The translations under genes were made by a program, and so were the position numbers. This document shows positions 10,620 through 20,927 of a stretch of DNA of 50,209 nt, piece after piece (position 1 is the stretch's first letter; each line of letters begins with the position of its first letter). The notes beneath the pieces were generated by a model. It saw only the letters and a program-made list of their open reading frames with translations, had not been told where the DNA came from and searched no databases. The DNA comes from Chara braunii (taxonomy: Eukaryota; Streptophyta; Charophyceae; Charales; Characeae): the NCBI GenBank assembly GCA_003427395.1, contig BFEA01000075.1, positions 2,939,834 through 2,990,042 on the forward strand, written 5' to 3'.

Positions 10620-10800
10620 GTTGGTTTCAATCCCCAGGCCGGGGTCAAGGGAAAGGGAGGGGAAGGGTTGGGAAGATGGAAGAATAAGGGAGAGGGGGGA
10701 GGGGAGGGAAGAAGGAGGGGAAGGGGGAGAGGGGGGGAGAGGAACAATACAGAGAGGGGGGAGGGGAGGGCGGATGAGCGTGCGGGAGTGCCGGTCAGGG
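10620..10800. repeat. Purine-rich (GGGGAGA)-type low-complexity tract
   Basis: The plus strand from about 10635 to 10790 is nearly all G and A, with irregular GGGAGAGG and GAAGG units and several runs of four or more G. It is probably simple-sequence DNA. The G-runs could form quadruplexes. No gene is evident. Confidence 0.8.
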
Positions 10801-10809
10801 GGGGTCATA

Positions 10810-12070
10810 CCCTCCACCAGATGGAGGATGAGGAATCGTCGGCAGCGACCAGCACGCTCCTTCGCGGCCCCTGGTTCCCTGTGTAACCTTCGGTCGATCA
10901 CGTCGCCTTTCGTATGCCGTTGCTTCATAACAAATCCATCCAGTGGTTCTCGTTGTCCTTCCCACCTTCTCCCACAGTTTTTCCGATCCGTGCCCTCTCA
11001 CCTTCCTCACCCATGTTGTCGCTTCGAAGCAATCCATACTCGTCCTTCTTCCTATTCTTTATCGTATTCTCTCGCCCCTTCCCCACCTCTAACAAAGGTG
11101 TCGGACTCTGTCCTCTCTTTTCCCAGCGAGATCACACCCCTCTTTCACCCACCTTCATTCATTATCTCCTCTCGTGGCAATTAGTTTCTCTCCCGCGCCT
11201 CCACCCGATCTCTTTCCCAATCTCCCTTCTCCTCCCCACTTTATCATTTCACACTACTGTTAATGTCGCCACTGCTTCGTTCTCGCTTTTGCATCCTCTG
11301 CTCCTTCTCTTGTCTTGACAGTCCATGCTCCCGCAATGCGTCGTCCAATAGGGCATTGTTCGTGTGAGGACAATCGCGAGATCGTCCGAGGTGTACTCCG
11401 GTCGCCCTACCGAGGGGGCCTTGTCAGCATGCTCGGCGATGGCAATGGGATCCTCGCCTCCCTCGGGAACACCGAGGGAGTCAATCGGAGTACAGTCCGT
11501 CCTCGCCGGCCGGTCCGGTTAGCGCTCGCGTCCCCCCCAGCCACGAGTTTGCGACTCCTGACTCTTTCGTTAGACACGTGACACCCCGCCATTCGTAGCT
11601 CTGATGATGATGCCGACAGATAATACCCTTCGCAGCCCTTCACAAGCAGCCTCTTCGAAGTAGCCTCATCCTCTACGCACGATGCATCACCCTTGTCACC
11701 ATCCTTCCCATCATCATCCATTCCCCCAAAAACTCTCAACCACCACCTCACACCATCCCGAATCCACTCCCCCCGGCACCGCACCGCACCGCCGCTTGTT
11801 GCCGCCCAGCGCCGCTTGATTCGACTTCGTGTTGCTCCGCCGCATGTCACCGCTCGGCGCCGCTCGGCCTGACTGCGCGGGCGGGACGCAGCACTCCCGG
11901 CCGCGCTGCGCCCCACCGCCCATCCAATCCAATGCTTCCAACACTTTCAAGTTCTCAATTTCTCAACTTTCCCGAGAAGACGATGTATAAGGGACGCTGG
12001 ATCCCCGGGAATGCTAGGGGCGTCTGCTCTTACTATCAGCGTCCCTAGCATGCCCCTCGGGTGTCTTTCT
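10810..12070. other. Unassigned sequence
   Basis: I see no recognisable gene or element. The plus strand is pyrimidine-rich from 10920 to 11320 and GC-rich from 11320 to 11950. A minus-strand frame of 169 codons (11407-11916) is Arg/Gly/Ser-rich without motifs and is probably chance. An imperfect inverted repeat (ATGCTAGGGGCG near 12010 against CGTCCCTAGCAT near 12042) could form a short hairpin. Confidence 0.5.
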
Positions 12071-12071
12071 C

Positions 12072-12174
12072 AAAAAAAAAAAAAAAAAAAAAAGGGATAT
12101 TGGACCCAGTTTCCAGGAGGTGCAGCTCCCCACCAATAGGTTGGAGCTAAAAAAAAAAAAAAAAAAAAAAAAAA
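12072..12174 (+). repeat. A-tailed fragment of the GCTGGA hairpin repeat family
   Basis: Two A-runs (A22 at 12072-12093 and A26 at 12149-12174) bracket 55 bases. On the reverse strand these 55 bases match the segment at about 30272-30320, with the shared words CTATTGGTGGGGAGCT and GGGTCCA. A tail of A after the fragment suggests reverse-transcribed insertion of a short RNA. Confidence 0.6.
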
Positions 12175-12320
12175 GGCTGGGGGACTACTCTGTGGGGTGT
12201 TAATCTTGCACCATCCTCTTCATTTGCAGAATAGGCTGAGGCTGACCGAAATTGAACCCAAACCCTGTCCCTTGAGATGCCGGTGCTCTAACAAACTGAG
12301 CTACACACAACCAACAAAAG
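12175..12320 (-). ncRNA. tRNA-derived Pol III-like unit (SINE head or tRNA pseudogene)
   Basis: On the minus strand there is a close A box (TAGCTCAGTTTGTTAGAGC, 12303-12285) and, 45 bases on, a B box (GGGTTCAATTT, 12259-12249). This is normal tRNA geometry. The D-arm pairs (GCTC/GAGC) but the anticodon stem does not, and the T-stem carries an extra T, so it is not a working tRNA gene. On the minus strand the unit runs into T26 (complement of 12149-12174), which would stop RNA polymerase III. The T-run may instead be the A-tail of the neighbouring repeat read backwards. Confidence 0.6.
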
Positions 12321-12494
12321 CACATGCGGAAGCAAGCACTCAACTTCAGAGCGAGGGGGATGCGCAGGGAGGAGGGGCGGCAAATAGCGGGGGAACAATG
12401 AGGGAAACAAGGAGGCCCTGTGGAGGGACAGAGTGGCGGTCTCACGGTACCGGTTCCTTTCCTTTTCTTTTTCATTTTCTTTCTTCCCCCCCCC

Positions 12495-12560
12495 AAAAAA
12501 AAGCCCAGGTTGTTGTGGAGGTCGGATTCCAGACACATGCTGGTTGCAGTCTCAGTCAGC
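12495..12560. repeat. Dispersed repeat shared with 45,960
   Basis: The words AAAAGCCCAGGTTGTTGT, GAGG and ACAGACATATGAG-like recur at 45,960-46,010 in the same orientation, directly after an A-run in both places. Identity over about 45 bases is about 85% by eye. I infer a dispersed element joined to a poly-A or poly-T run, whose family I do not recognise. From 12560 to 12940 I see nothing else except GGTTCGACCCG near 12749, a lone B-box-like word. Confidence 0.6.
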
Positions 12561-12943
12561 CTCTGGTTATCCGGCCAATTATATACCTCAGTGTGAACCA
12601 CTCAGGGTTACCATCTTGGAGGTACCAAGGCTGGTCTGGCCACCCAGCCCTAGCCGAAGCGGAATTGGACGAGCCTTGTCTTATGGGAACTTCAGACGTG
12701 AGGCTCAAGCAATTTTTCTACTAACCTCCCTGTGTGCTCAGGGGTTCGACCCGAACCGAGTACCAGGTGTAGGAAGCTAAGGCAGGCTAGCACCCACAGA
12801 CAAGTCCAAACTGTCCTAGCCTACCCAAGGCTAGGCGGATCCTAGACAAACCGCCGTGACTTATATCCCTACACAGCCCTAGACGTGTTCCTACTGAAAC
12901 ATGTGATAGACCCCTCTGACCTCCGCCCCATGTGTGCCCGGAG

Positions 12944-12970
12944 GCTGTGTGTGTGTGTGTGTGTGTGTTT
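12944..12970. repeat. (GT)n microsatellite
   Basis: A short run of about 13 GT dinucleotides. It has no associated gene. Confidence 0.9.
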
Positions 12971-13054
12971 GTATGTGCCTGTGTGCTTTGTGTATGTTCG
13001 TGAGCTGTATTATGGTGTGGGTTCCTTTTTTCTGGGGGGGAAGGGGGGGACTTC

Positions 13055-13245
13055 CTGTGTGGGGAAACCCACTTAACGAGGTGACAAGAGCAGCCTCGTT
13101 CAGTGGGCCCCCACATTGAAGGCTCCAAGCGAGGTGACAAGAACACCTGCTGGAAATCAGGTCCAGTGTCCCAATACAATGATATGATGAGTGTCTGCTG
13201 GAAATCGGGCCCAGCGTCCCAATTCAATGATTTGTTGCGATGTCA
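13055..13245 (+). repeat. Dispersed repeat with GCTGGA...TCCAGC hairpins, copy 1
   Basis: This shares a long framework with 30,200-30,420: GGGAAACCCACTTAACGAG, then GACAAGAGCA, then tandem units of about 48 bp that start CTGCTGGAAATCRGG and continue YCCAGYGTCC and TACAATGAT. Units start at 13149 and 13197. GCTGGA and TCCAGC in the consensus form a 6-bp stem with a 7-base loop. Confidence 0.75.
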
Positions 13246-13266
13246 TTAATGTGCATCTAATACTAT

Positions 13267-13292
13267 GGGCGTCGTTAGACACTCCTTGGGGA
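13267..13292 (+). repeat. Left terminal inverted repeat of Harbinger-like element
   Basis: It begins GGGC as many PIF/Harbinger ends do and is the inverted partner of 29862-29889. A subterminal TTTCCTTGTGGC at about 13373 is also mirrored near the right end. Confidence 0.6.
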
Positions 13293-13877
13293 CCCGAAGT
13301 CCACACGGACGTGCACGTTCCACCTATCCTCGGGGACGATTTGCGAAAAAAAAGTGAAACAGCACACAAAAATTTCCTTGTGGCGTCCTTGTGGCTCCAA
13401 CCAATTTCTCCTAATCCCCAAGGGACCTCCCGAGGTCCCTCGGAGCACAAGGAAGCATGATATTCAGAGCGGCAAAGGCATGCGTCGACGCAAAGTTTCG
13501 ATTTGAGGGTGGTCCAGGCGTGGTCCGCCCAACGGGAGCACGGGCATCCCTGCCCTCCACCATCGCGGCAGCACCCCAATGGCTCCAAACGGTCACCGTC
13601 CGCGTAAGGCCTCCGTCCGACGAATCGGTCGTCGCCTGTCGGTGTCATGCGGTCTGCTGCGCTGGGAGATCGTCGACAACGGTCGGAAATTCGAATGCTT
13701 TTCCACGCCGACGCTTTCTTCGACGATCAAAGTGTTTTTTGCAATATCGTCGTTTTCGTCGGTTGTCATCACGTGCTGCAAGTCCAAGCACACTTCCGCC
13801 AAAGTTGCCCTCGACGTCGTTAATCGGTGGACGGTCGACCACTGACCTGGAGTTCTTGCCCTTTCCACGACCCTTAC

Positions 13878-14939
13878 ATGGCCGATCTGCTGCACAGGCT
13901 GCCTCTGTTGCTCCTCATCGTCGTGCTGCTTGTGATCGTTGTCTTCTTCCACGTGTGTTTCGTCGGTCGGCTCCCTATCGCGGCTCACAAGAGAAAGTCT
14001 TTCAAGAACGACGGCAGGATGGATCGACGAATGAGCAATGGTAGACCGGCAGGCATGACAACAGGATTGAGCAATCGACAACGCACTGCGGGGACTGTGG
14101 GAAAGCAAGCACACGACCCGACGTTGTATGCTCACCTACCTTCGCATGAGATTCCTCTGCCGCCGACGGATGACGACCACGAAGACGTGAGGTCATTGAC
14201 TGTGCCATTGGGAAGTGGTTCCACGCAGGATTGGGCGGCGACACAGTCCTTCGGTGGCAGGCAGGCGGAGACCCCATGGTCTTACACGCCAATGCTCAAT
14301 GAGGGGTTGTGTGAGGACGATGCCAATGCACCGGTCGATCTGAGCTTCCAGTTGTCGAGCAGCAGCGGAGCGACGGTGACACATACTTGCATCATCTATC
14401 CCCACCCACATGGAGATTGTGCAGAGCAGACATGGGTTGGTCCCTACAGGGCGCGAGACAGCGGGCTACCTCAAATGCTTCACAAGGGTGGCGGGAATCG
14501 ACATGTGTCGTCGACACAAGGCAGAGGAGGAGGAGGCGTAGTTCAGCGTCCAGAATGGATGCGATCATCGCCTGCGTCGAGAGCCGGATACGGGACTCCG
14601 CGTGAACGACAACGATAGGAGGACGTATCCGCGGCAGGTGCGCAAGTTGAACACAACGGCAGACAGTTGTGGGCGGAGTGTAGGCAGGTCTTGCGTCAAG
14701 CTGGAACGGACAACATAACCACGGGGGTGCAAGAGCTCCATGTCGACGAAGGCGACGACGTGGCAATTCACGAATCGTACGAGCGTGACGACGTTGACGT
14801 TGACGGTGTAAGGCCGTACCCTGTTAGACTTTCAAGCATGAGTCGACCCCACTTCGAGTCTCATTTGGCTCTGCTCCGCCCAGACTTATGCTTAGGGCGC
14901 GGAGCGTTCGTCACAGGGGCATCCCCACCTAGTAGTTGA
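13878..14939 (+). pseudogene. Plus-strand ORF near left Harbinger end, one in-frame stop
   Basis: A single reading frame continues from an ATG at 13878 (open from 13827) to 14939, about 350 codons, broken only by TAG at 14616-14618. The N-terminal part has a hydrophobic stretch (LLLLIVVLLVIVVFF) that may not be native. The middle has acidic and Ser-rich sequence with TQDW and APVDLSF. After the stop an acidic patch follows (DEGDDVAI, DDVDVDGV). I recognise no domain for certain. Position and orientation fit the N-terminal part of the Myb-like partner protein that accompanies Harbinger transposases, and the wording resembles such proteins as I remember them from charophytes. That is recollection rather than evidence. 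If so, the C-terminal part may be the ORF at 27,130. Confidence 0.45.
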
Positions 14940-16120
14940 AGATGGATCGGAATGGACCATTGTGCGAGAAAGCTTTGACATTGGGGATGTAGCTCCGCCC
15001 TCTCGCCCGATGGTAGTCTTGTCAATCTTTTCGTCAAACGCGGTTTTTCTTGATGCTTGGAGGTGTTATTATACAATTTCTCTTTCCAATACTCAAGCAG
15101 TCCAGGGAGTTTATTGAAAGTCTGTCATTTTTTATGCATAGGTCAAGCGTTCTCCTTGGGCCATGCATGCATTCACTAAGCGGGGAGTCCTCACAACCTT
15201 GTTCAGCCTGCGACCGCCCTTCGGCTCGGGCTCGCGGACCACGTTTCGCGGTCCCCCTACGCATCCCTAGGGCTTTTGCCGGCTTCCATTTTTGTCATCT
15301 TACTCGTAACTTTCGTGGTCGCATACATCATACATGTCTTTCCTTTGTCCGGCTTACGCATTTGTCTTATACACCCCTTAGTCTTTTCGGGGCCCCATCC
15401 CGCATGCACGTCCAAATTTTTCATTTTAATCCAGGCGGCCTTCTTGGCCACCTTATGTCTTTGCAATTTGCTATGGCCGACTTTACTTTGCACAAACATG
15501 CTCAAAAACTTATTCAAGGGCAAGGGTTATGTTTGACCTCAGTTGCACTTTCTCTTTGTCGCTCGGCATACCCATGACCCATTCCCGCTCAATGACTCTT
15601 CAGGCTACTTACCTGCACTGTTTGCACATACAACACAATTTATGCAAAGCATCCCCCACATGGGGTCAACACATAATCCCTCCCACAAGCCTAAGTTCAC
15701 TTTTTCCTTAACTCTTTGTGCTTTCTTTTTCCTTCCTCAGTCCAAGCCAATCTCTTCCCTTCGTCATGCAGTCGGGGTGATGGTTGCGTCAAGTACCAAC
15801 TCTTTCTAGTCTCTTTCCGGACTTGCTTCCTTCTAATTTCTCGAGTGTCTTTTTCTTTCCCTGTCAAAACGTGTTCCCCCACGTATTTTTTCACTTTTTA
15901 CTTTTTGTTTTCACTTTAGTTCTATGTGATGTACGCATCTATAAATTTTCAGGGCATTTAGCTATGCCAAAACAAAATGAAAAATTGCCAAAGATGGCGG
16001 TGTCGAAAACATGCTCGCGCACTCACTAAATTTAATTCTCTTTTTATTTTTATTTATTTTTATTAGTAGTATTTGTTTTCCATATTTTAATTTTATTTCA
16101 AATTTGGTAAGGAGTTCGGA
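14940..16120. other. Unassigned pyrimidine-rich sequence
   Basis: The plus strand becomes rich in T and C (CTTTTTCC, TTTCTC words) with no stable reading frame, RNA gene or repeat structure that I can support. It is probably the start of inserted DNA inside the Harbinger-bounded region. Confidence 0.5.
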
Positions 16121-17030
16121 TGTAATGCTCAGGCAAAGCTTGTTTTATTTATTTTTCTCCATAACATATCTTGTTTCCAGATTTTTTTGATGACTTGGTT
16201 TTTTTTTTTTTTTTTTTTTTGGGTCCGAGTTCGGCCCGAACGGCCAAACGACTTGCTATAACTAAACTGTGGTATGAGATTGTACCGGTCGAGACCTCTA
16301 CCTGAGTGCAGGTGTTTCATGCTTCCCCCTTCATTAGGAAAAAATCTAAGCGTCTCCGTACCGGAGGGGTCAGCGATCTGTGCTAGGTATAACCAGAAGC
16401 TTCCGGGTTCAGGATACGTTCGGGCGTTTGGGTTCGGGCGTTCGGCCCGTCCCGAACGCCGGTTACCCTGTATATACGTATATTCGATTGATTTTTTTTT
16501 TTGATTGATTGATTGATTGGTGGGGGAGGGGTCCTCCCTCCCGTCACCGGCACACGCACACACACACACACACACACACAATCAACCAACCAATCAATCA
16601 ATCAATTAATCAATCAATCAATCAATTAAACCCTTATTTTGTTGATTTGTTTTAAATTTTTGCATCTTCATTTTTCTTAAACACCTCATTCCCCTATAAA
16701 AAAACAAAAATCATTTCTAAAAAAAATACAGCACAACTCAAGGACCATATCGATAAAAAATCATTTAAAAATGCCCAAAAAAAAATTATGTTTTTTTTTC
16801 CATATATTTTTAATATTTTGTTTAAATCGAATTTCGTTTTTCATTTTTTTTAAATCTTAAAAGAAGTCGGATTCCAAAATAAAAAATATAGGATTGTAGG
16901 GTTTTCCAAGCCCTACACCTCTCTCTCTCCCTATATATATATATTTAGTATTTTTAGGGGTAAAAAAAATATTAAAAAAACAGGCAACGGACAAGGCCTC
17001 ATCTGCCGCGGCCTCGACCGAATTGCCTGC
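16121..17030. repeat. AT-rich block with T20-type run, (AC)n and inverted GATT/AATC repeats
   Basis: There is a T-run at about 16200-16220. (TTGA)n at about 16500-16519 and (TCAA)n at about 16588-16625 face each other around a GC-rich loop and an (AC)n run (16549-16580). The two arms are complementary over about 20 bases, so a long stem-loop is possible. The remainder to 17000 is A/T homopolymer-rich without genes. Confidence 0.8.
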
Positions 17031-17039
17031 GGCCTAGGC

Positions 17040-17560
17040 CACGGGGGTCGCATAGGTCGACGACGCATAACTGATGTCTTCGTCCACGTGCACAAGAAGA
17101 GGGTAAGGACCCCGACGATAGAGGTTCGTGGCAATAACGAGAGAAGAGCGACAACGCCGAACCTCGACGTGGCGAGAGAGCTCCGCAACGATGAGGCTTG
17201 AGAGCTCGTGTTTGACTGCTTCAAAGATAGACGACGTCGAACATCCACGTCGTGAGAAAGATCCACGGCGACAAGGTGAGAAGAGTGATGGCACAAAACC
17301 TCCACGTGGCGAGACAGCTCCATAGTGATAAGGAGAGAGTGCTCCGCGATGATAAGGTGAGAAGAGTGGCGGAGCCAAAGATCCACGTAGCAAGAGAGCT
17401 TCGTGGCGAAAATGCGAGATTTTTAAGAGCGACAATGCTGATCCTCAAGGACACTGAAGAGGTCCGAGGCGATGGGGCGAGAGAGTTCCATGGTGATGAG
17501 GCCAGAAGTTGGAGGACGGCCCGCGTGGTTGTGCTCACTATGTAGCAAGTGCGGCGGCCA
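17040..17560. repeat. Degenerate minisatellite with CCACGTGGCGAGA-type core
   Basis: The core word CACGTGGCGAGAGAGCT and variants recur at about 17166, 17243, 17303 and 17381, with GATAAGGTGAGAAGAGTG between. Spacing is 60-78 bp. Several frames stay open across it because of its purine bias. I do not regard these as genes. From 17560 to 17870 I see nothing. Confidence 0.55.
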
Positions 17561-17875
17561 GCTTCTGTACTGAAGACGCTGCGACCAAACGACATTTATG
17601 TGGGTCGGGATACAAATGCCTGATGTAGACGGAGTAGATGGACCAGCCACAACGTCACTTCTTTAGCTGGCGGCATCGTCGACGGTGACACGTGCGACCG
17701 CAGCTTTCCAGAGCGCCCATGCGCAGCCATCCATCCTATCATCTGTTGTCACCGCCGGTCTCCCAAAGCCTCGAAGAGGCCCTTCGACGGCCCCGATCAT
17801 GTGCGTCGATGCAATCGACAGGGACAAAAAACAACCAACCTTTCCCCTTACCCCCCATTCCACCGACCCTCTGAG

Positions 17876-17876
<1 letters not shown>

Positions 17877-17942
<66 letters not shown>

Positions 17943-17960
17943 CCCCCCCCCCCCCCCCCC
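17877..17960. repeat. 84-base C homopolymer tract, interrupted once
   Basis: C65 (17877-17941), one G at 17942, then C18. C/G homopolymers of this length are rare in any genome. The strand pair can form i-motif and G-quadruplex structures and is hard to sequence, so the exact length is uncertain. Confidence 0.95.
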
Positions 17961-18357
17961 GAACCTCTTTCACACGTGGCTCCGTGAATTTGCAGCTCGC
18001 AAAACATCCACGAAGCACTCCCCTCGAATATGAAAGAGATTAAAAAAAAAAAAAAAAAAAACCTAGTGATGATGAGGCGACGACAAAAAAAAAACAAAAA
18101 ACATCAATCAGCCCTCTTGCTAATCGTCCCGCACACACGTTCATGCGATCAACTGTATACACACACACACATCGATGACGTCGCAGTCACAGTGGACGGA
18201 AAGACTGGACGCTAAAGCTTCGGTCGCCAGGAAGAAGAGACAGTAACCACGACGCTTGGGCCCGGAGCTGTAAAGGGTAAGCGACAACCACGCGTCACAC
18301 CGGCGTCGTCATGATCTCTCGCGGATGGTTCTCGCTATCTCAGAAGGGCGTTGCACA

Positions 18358-19290
18358 TCATTTTGTCCGCCTTATCCGCCGTAACATAATGTTTCCTTTG
18401 CACTTCCACTTCGCTCTCAAGGATTTCGGCCGTAACATCATGGAACATTGCCGCTTGCTTGGGTTGTCCATGGTGCATGTCATGAGCATTCCATGTTTTT
18501 GCATGACTTTCGCGACGACCGCGAAGGTTTGTTGTCGCATGTTCATCCTTTTCTCGAAACCGCCGGCGCTCCCGGTGCTGAATGTCAAATTTTTCACCGA
18601 CCCTTACTCTTCGTCGACGGGCTCCCCTCCGTCGTCACTCCCCATGGATTCCCCTTCCGCCCCCGCGCCTGCCGGCATCTGAACCCCCCGGACGCCCCCG
18701 TGTCTGCCAAATTCTTTGGGTGGATTGTATGATCCCCCTTCGTCATCTCCTCCATCTCGTCGTATACGCTCCGGTCCATGATGAAGTTGAAGTCCTTCAA
18801 TCTCCTGGTCGATGACGCAAGCTTGAAGTAGTCCTTCCCGCCTGACAACTGCTGAAACTTGTGAACCTTCTTGAACTGCTACATTAAGTTGTCCCATTGC
18901 TTCCCGTAGTCGATGACCTTCCTCGTCATGGTCATCTTCTCCAACCTTGACCGCACGTCCTCCCACTTCCATTCCTTGTTCTTCATGCAACCGAAATTAT
19001 GACCCATACCCGCGAAATACAAATTTTGATCCCTTTTGGCCCTTACTTGTGCGATCGTGTCGCCGACCGATCATAAATTTCTCGCGACCTCGCCATCACT
19101 CCCGTACGTGTCGTCGTCCATTTTCTTGTTCATTCGATTCCTCGGAGTGGAACCCTTCTTCGCACTCCTACCGCCGCTCTTCACCTTCCTCCCAAAGGGT
19201 CAAATCTCAGGTCAATCGTCGGAGTTGCAATCGCCGTTGTTGGGACCTGTGGATCCCGAATAACGTCCCGACACCTTAGAGTCGGTATAT
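18358..19290 (-). pseudogene. Myb/SANT-like Harbinger partner protein, decayed
   Basis: Reading the minus strand from about 19170, one frame gives an acidic lead (MDDDTYGSDGEVA), then a trihelix-like Myb/SANT segment (about 19080-18840). Its regularly spaced tryptophans and basic residues include RAKRDQN, KNKEWKWEDV, QWDNL and FKKVHKFQQL, followed by MDRSVYDEM and HTIHPKNLADT (18735-18690). Two in-frame stops occur, a TGA just before SVGDTIA and a TAG at 18879-18881 between NLM and QFKK. A frameshift near 18690 moves the C-terminal part (NMRQQTF, SKRQCS) into another frame down to 18358. Such proteins help Harbinger transposases reach the nucleus and bind element ends. No transposase of the same orientation lies close by, so this is probably a nested second element. 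Confidence 0.65.
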
Positions 19291-19299
19291 AGTCAAGTT

Positions 19300-20090
19300 G
19301 TGCACGGCAGAGAAATCCGGAGAAAGGATACAAGAGAGAGAAAAAAGACAAAGGACTAGGACGAGACCGTCGGGAGGGATGATGCCCTGGGCTGTGTACC
19401 GCAGAATGAAGGACCTGGCAATGGCGAGCAATTGAGTGACAGGACGTCGGCTCGTAGGGGGATAACATGGCGCCAGGAGGGTCATTCGAATTCGGCCGAG
19501 GGGCCATGAACTGAGCAAGCGGCGCGCGACAAAGGACAAGAGAATAGTGAAACCGAAAGTTGGACATCCCCAGTGGTCACGGGACACTAGAAAATAAAAG
19601 CCCAACGTGGGGGTCACCAACGGCAATTAACGAAAACCACGGATTGGAGGTTCCACGGCTAGAGAGACCGACGCGCGCAAGACTCGAGAAAAGACAGAGA
19701 AAGGGGACCACCATAGGGCGGTAGACGCCAAAAGAAGTCGGAACACGATGAGGGAAAGTATCAGGGACCACGTGGGGCTAGGTAAAAATAATGGTATCCG
19801 GGACAAAATATCGACTGGACCACCGACGGGACAAGCATCGGTGGGACCGCCAGTGGGACAAGTACCGGCAGGACCACAAGGCAGGATAAGTATCGAGGAC
19901 TAGCATGGGACAAGTGGCGAGGACATGAGAAGGTCTCAAGAGGAACTGCGAAGCGGCATGGAGGAAAAATAATTAAAACAAGATGCACCGTCAAGATCGA
20001 GATTTTGACGGCCAAGAATATTGGCACCACTAGTGCAAGCACTAAGAGGAGCAAATGGGAATTCCAATTGGAAAAAAAAAAGTAAAGAAA
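19300..20090. other. Unassigned sequence with degenerate GGGACAAG repeats
   Basis: I recognise no gene. Between 19800 and 19925 the word GGGACAAG recurs at irregular spacing with CGGTGGGACC-type words, suggesting an old minisatellite. The rest is purine-rich on the plus strand. Confidence 0.4.
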
Positions 20091-20099
20091 CACGAAGGA

Positions 20100-20500
20100 T
20101 GAGGCATGGGAGCAATCCGAAAAATCTCGGATCAGCATCCCTCAAGAAAATGGAGCCAAATGAGACTTCATATGAAAAATAGGCCTTCGGGAGAAAATCG
20201 GAGTATGAGGGGTCACTGTGTGAGAGAAATAGAGGTAAAAGGAGACTCCCATGAGCATGTGGGAGCCACAAATGCAGTCCGAGATATAACGGACTGCACC
20301 ATGGGTATAGGGAGGGTCAAAACTGAGATGAAGATCCTAGAAAAGGCGTTAACGGACATTTGACACTTGGCATGCTAGAAGAAGAAAGAAAAAAAAAAGA
20401 AAAAGGTGGGAGAATAAGACAAAAGGAGTGAGAGGGAGTGGGTGAGTTGGCCGTCAGTAGGGACTGCCACAAGTAGGGACTGACAGGTCCTTACTGTCAC
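20100..20500. repeat. Diverged direct repeat, partner of 21,610-22,030
   Basis: Shared ordered words in both segments are ATCTCGGA, GAGAAAATCGGAG, TCCGAGATATAAC, AGATGAAGAT, TTGACACTTG and the pair GGGACTGxCACA / ACTGxCAGGTCC. Identity is perhaps 70%. The two copies flank the CACTA-like MITE and the 163-bp hairpin units. The family is unknown to me. Confidence 0.6.
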
Positions 20501-20663
20501 AAAAGGGAGAGAAAAAAAAAAAAAAGATAAAAACGCCTTAACGGTAAAAAACGTTCACTTGGGGAGATGCATCCGTGACCAGATATATTATGAAATACGG
20601 CGGTTGCAAAGGACCTTGATTTTCTCTTGATTTTGCAGAGAAAATCAAGAAAAATCAAGACCT

Positions 20664-20925
20664 CATGCAACCGAGATACAACGGATTGCATAGGGGAGGA
20701 GAACCACATGTTTTAGGTGCATCCAGAGCTAATATTGAGCCCGGATGCACTTGAAAGTTGACCGTTTCTTTTTCCATCAGTTTTAGGATAGTTGTGGGGC
20801 AATGAGGCTAGAAAATAAAACCCCTACTGCAGTCCGAGTTACAACGGACTGCATGGAAAAGAGAAAACACATGTTTTAAGTGCATCCGAAGCCAATATTG
20901 AGCCTGGATGCACTTGAAAAGTGCA
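20664..20925. repeat. Two 163-bp units each with two stem-loops
   Basis: Each unit has TGCAGTCCG...CGGACTGCA (perfect at 20828-20853, imperfect at about 20665-20690). A second dyad follows, AGTGCATCC...GGATGCACTT (20716-20752 and 20879-20915), with CACATGTTTTA between them. The first dyad also occurs alone at 20273-20298, with 9-bp arms and an 8-base loop. Confidence 0.8.
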
Positions 20926-20927
20926 AG

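Noticed and set aside
11407-11916. 169-codon minus-strand Arg/Ser-rich frame as a gene
   Set aside because: It has no motif, GC-rich DNA lengthens chance frames, and there is no supporting splice or neighbour signal.
12175-12320. Functional tRNA gene
   Set aside because: The anticodon stem does not pair and the T-stem has an extra base. Only the promoter boxes and D-arm are tRNA-like.
17685-18097. Pro-rich or Gly-rich proteins across the C tract
   Set aside because: They come from reading a homopolymer. There is no conserved flanking sequence.
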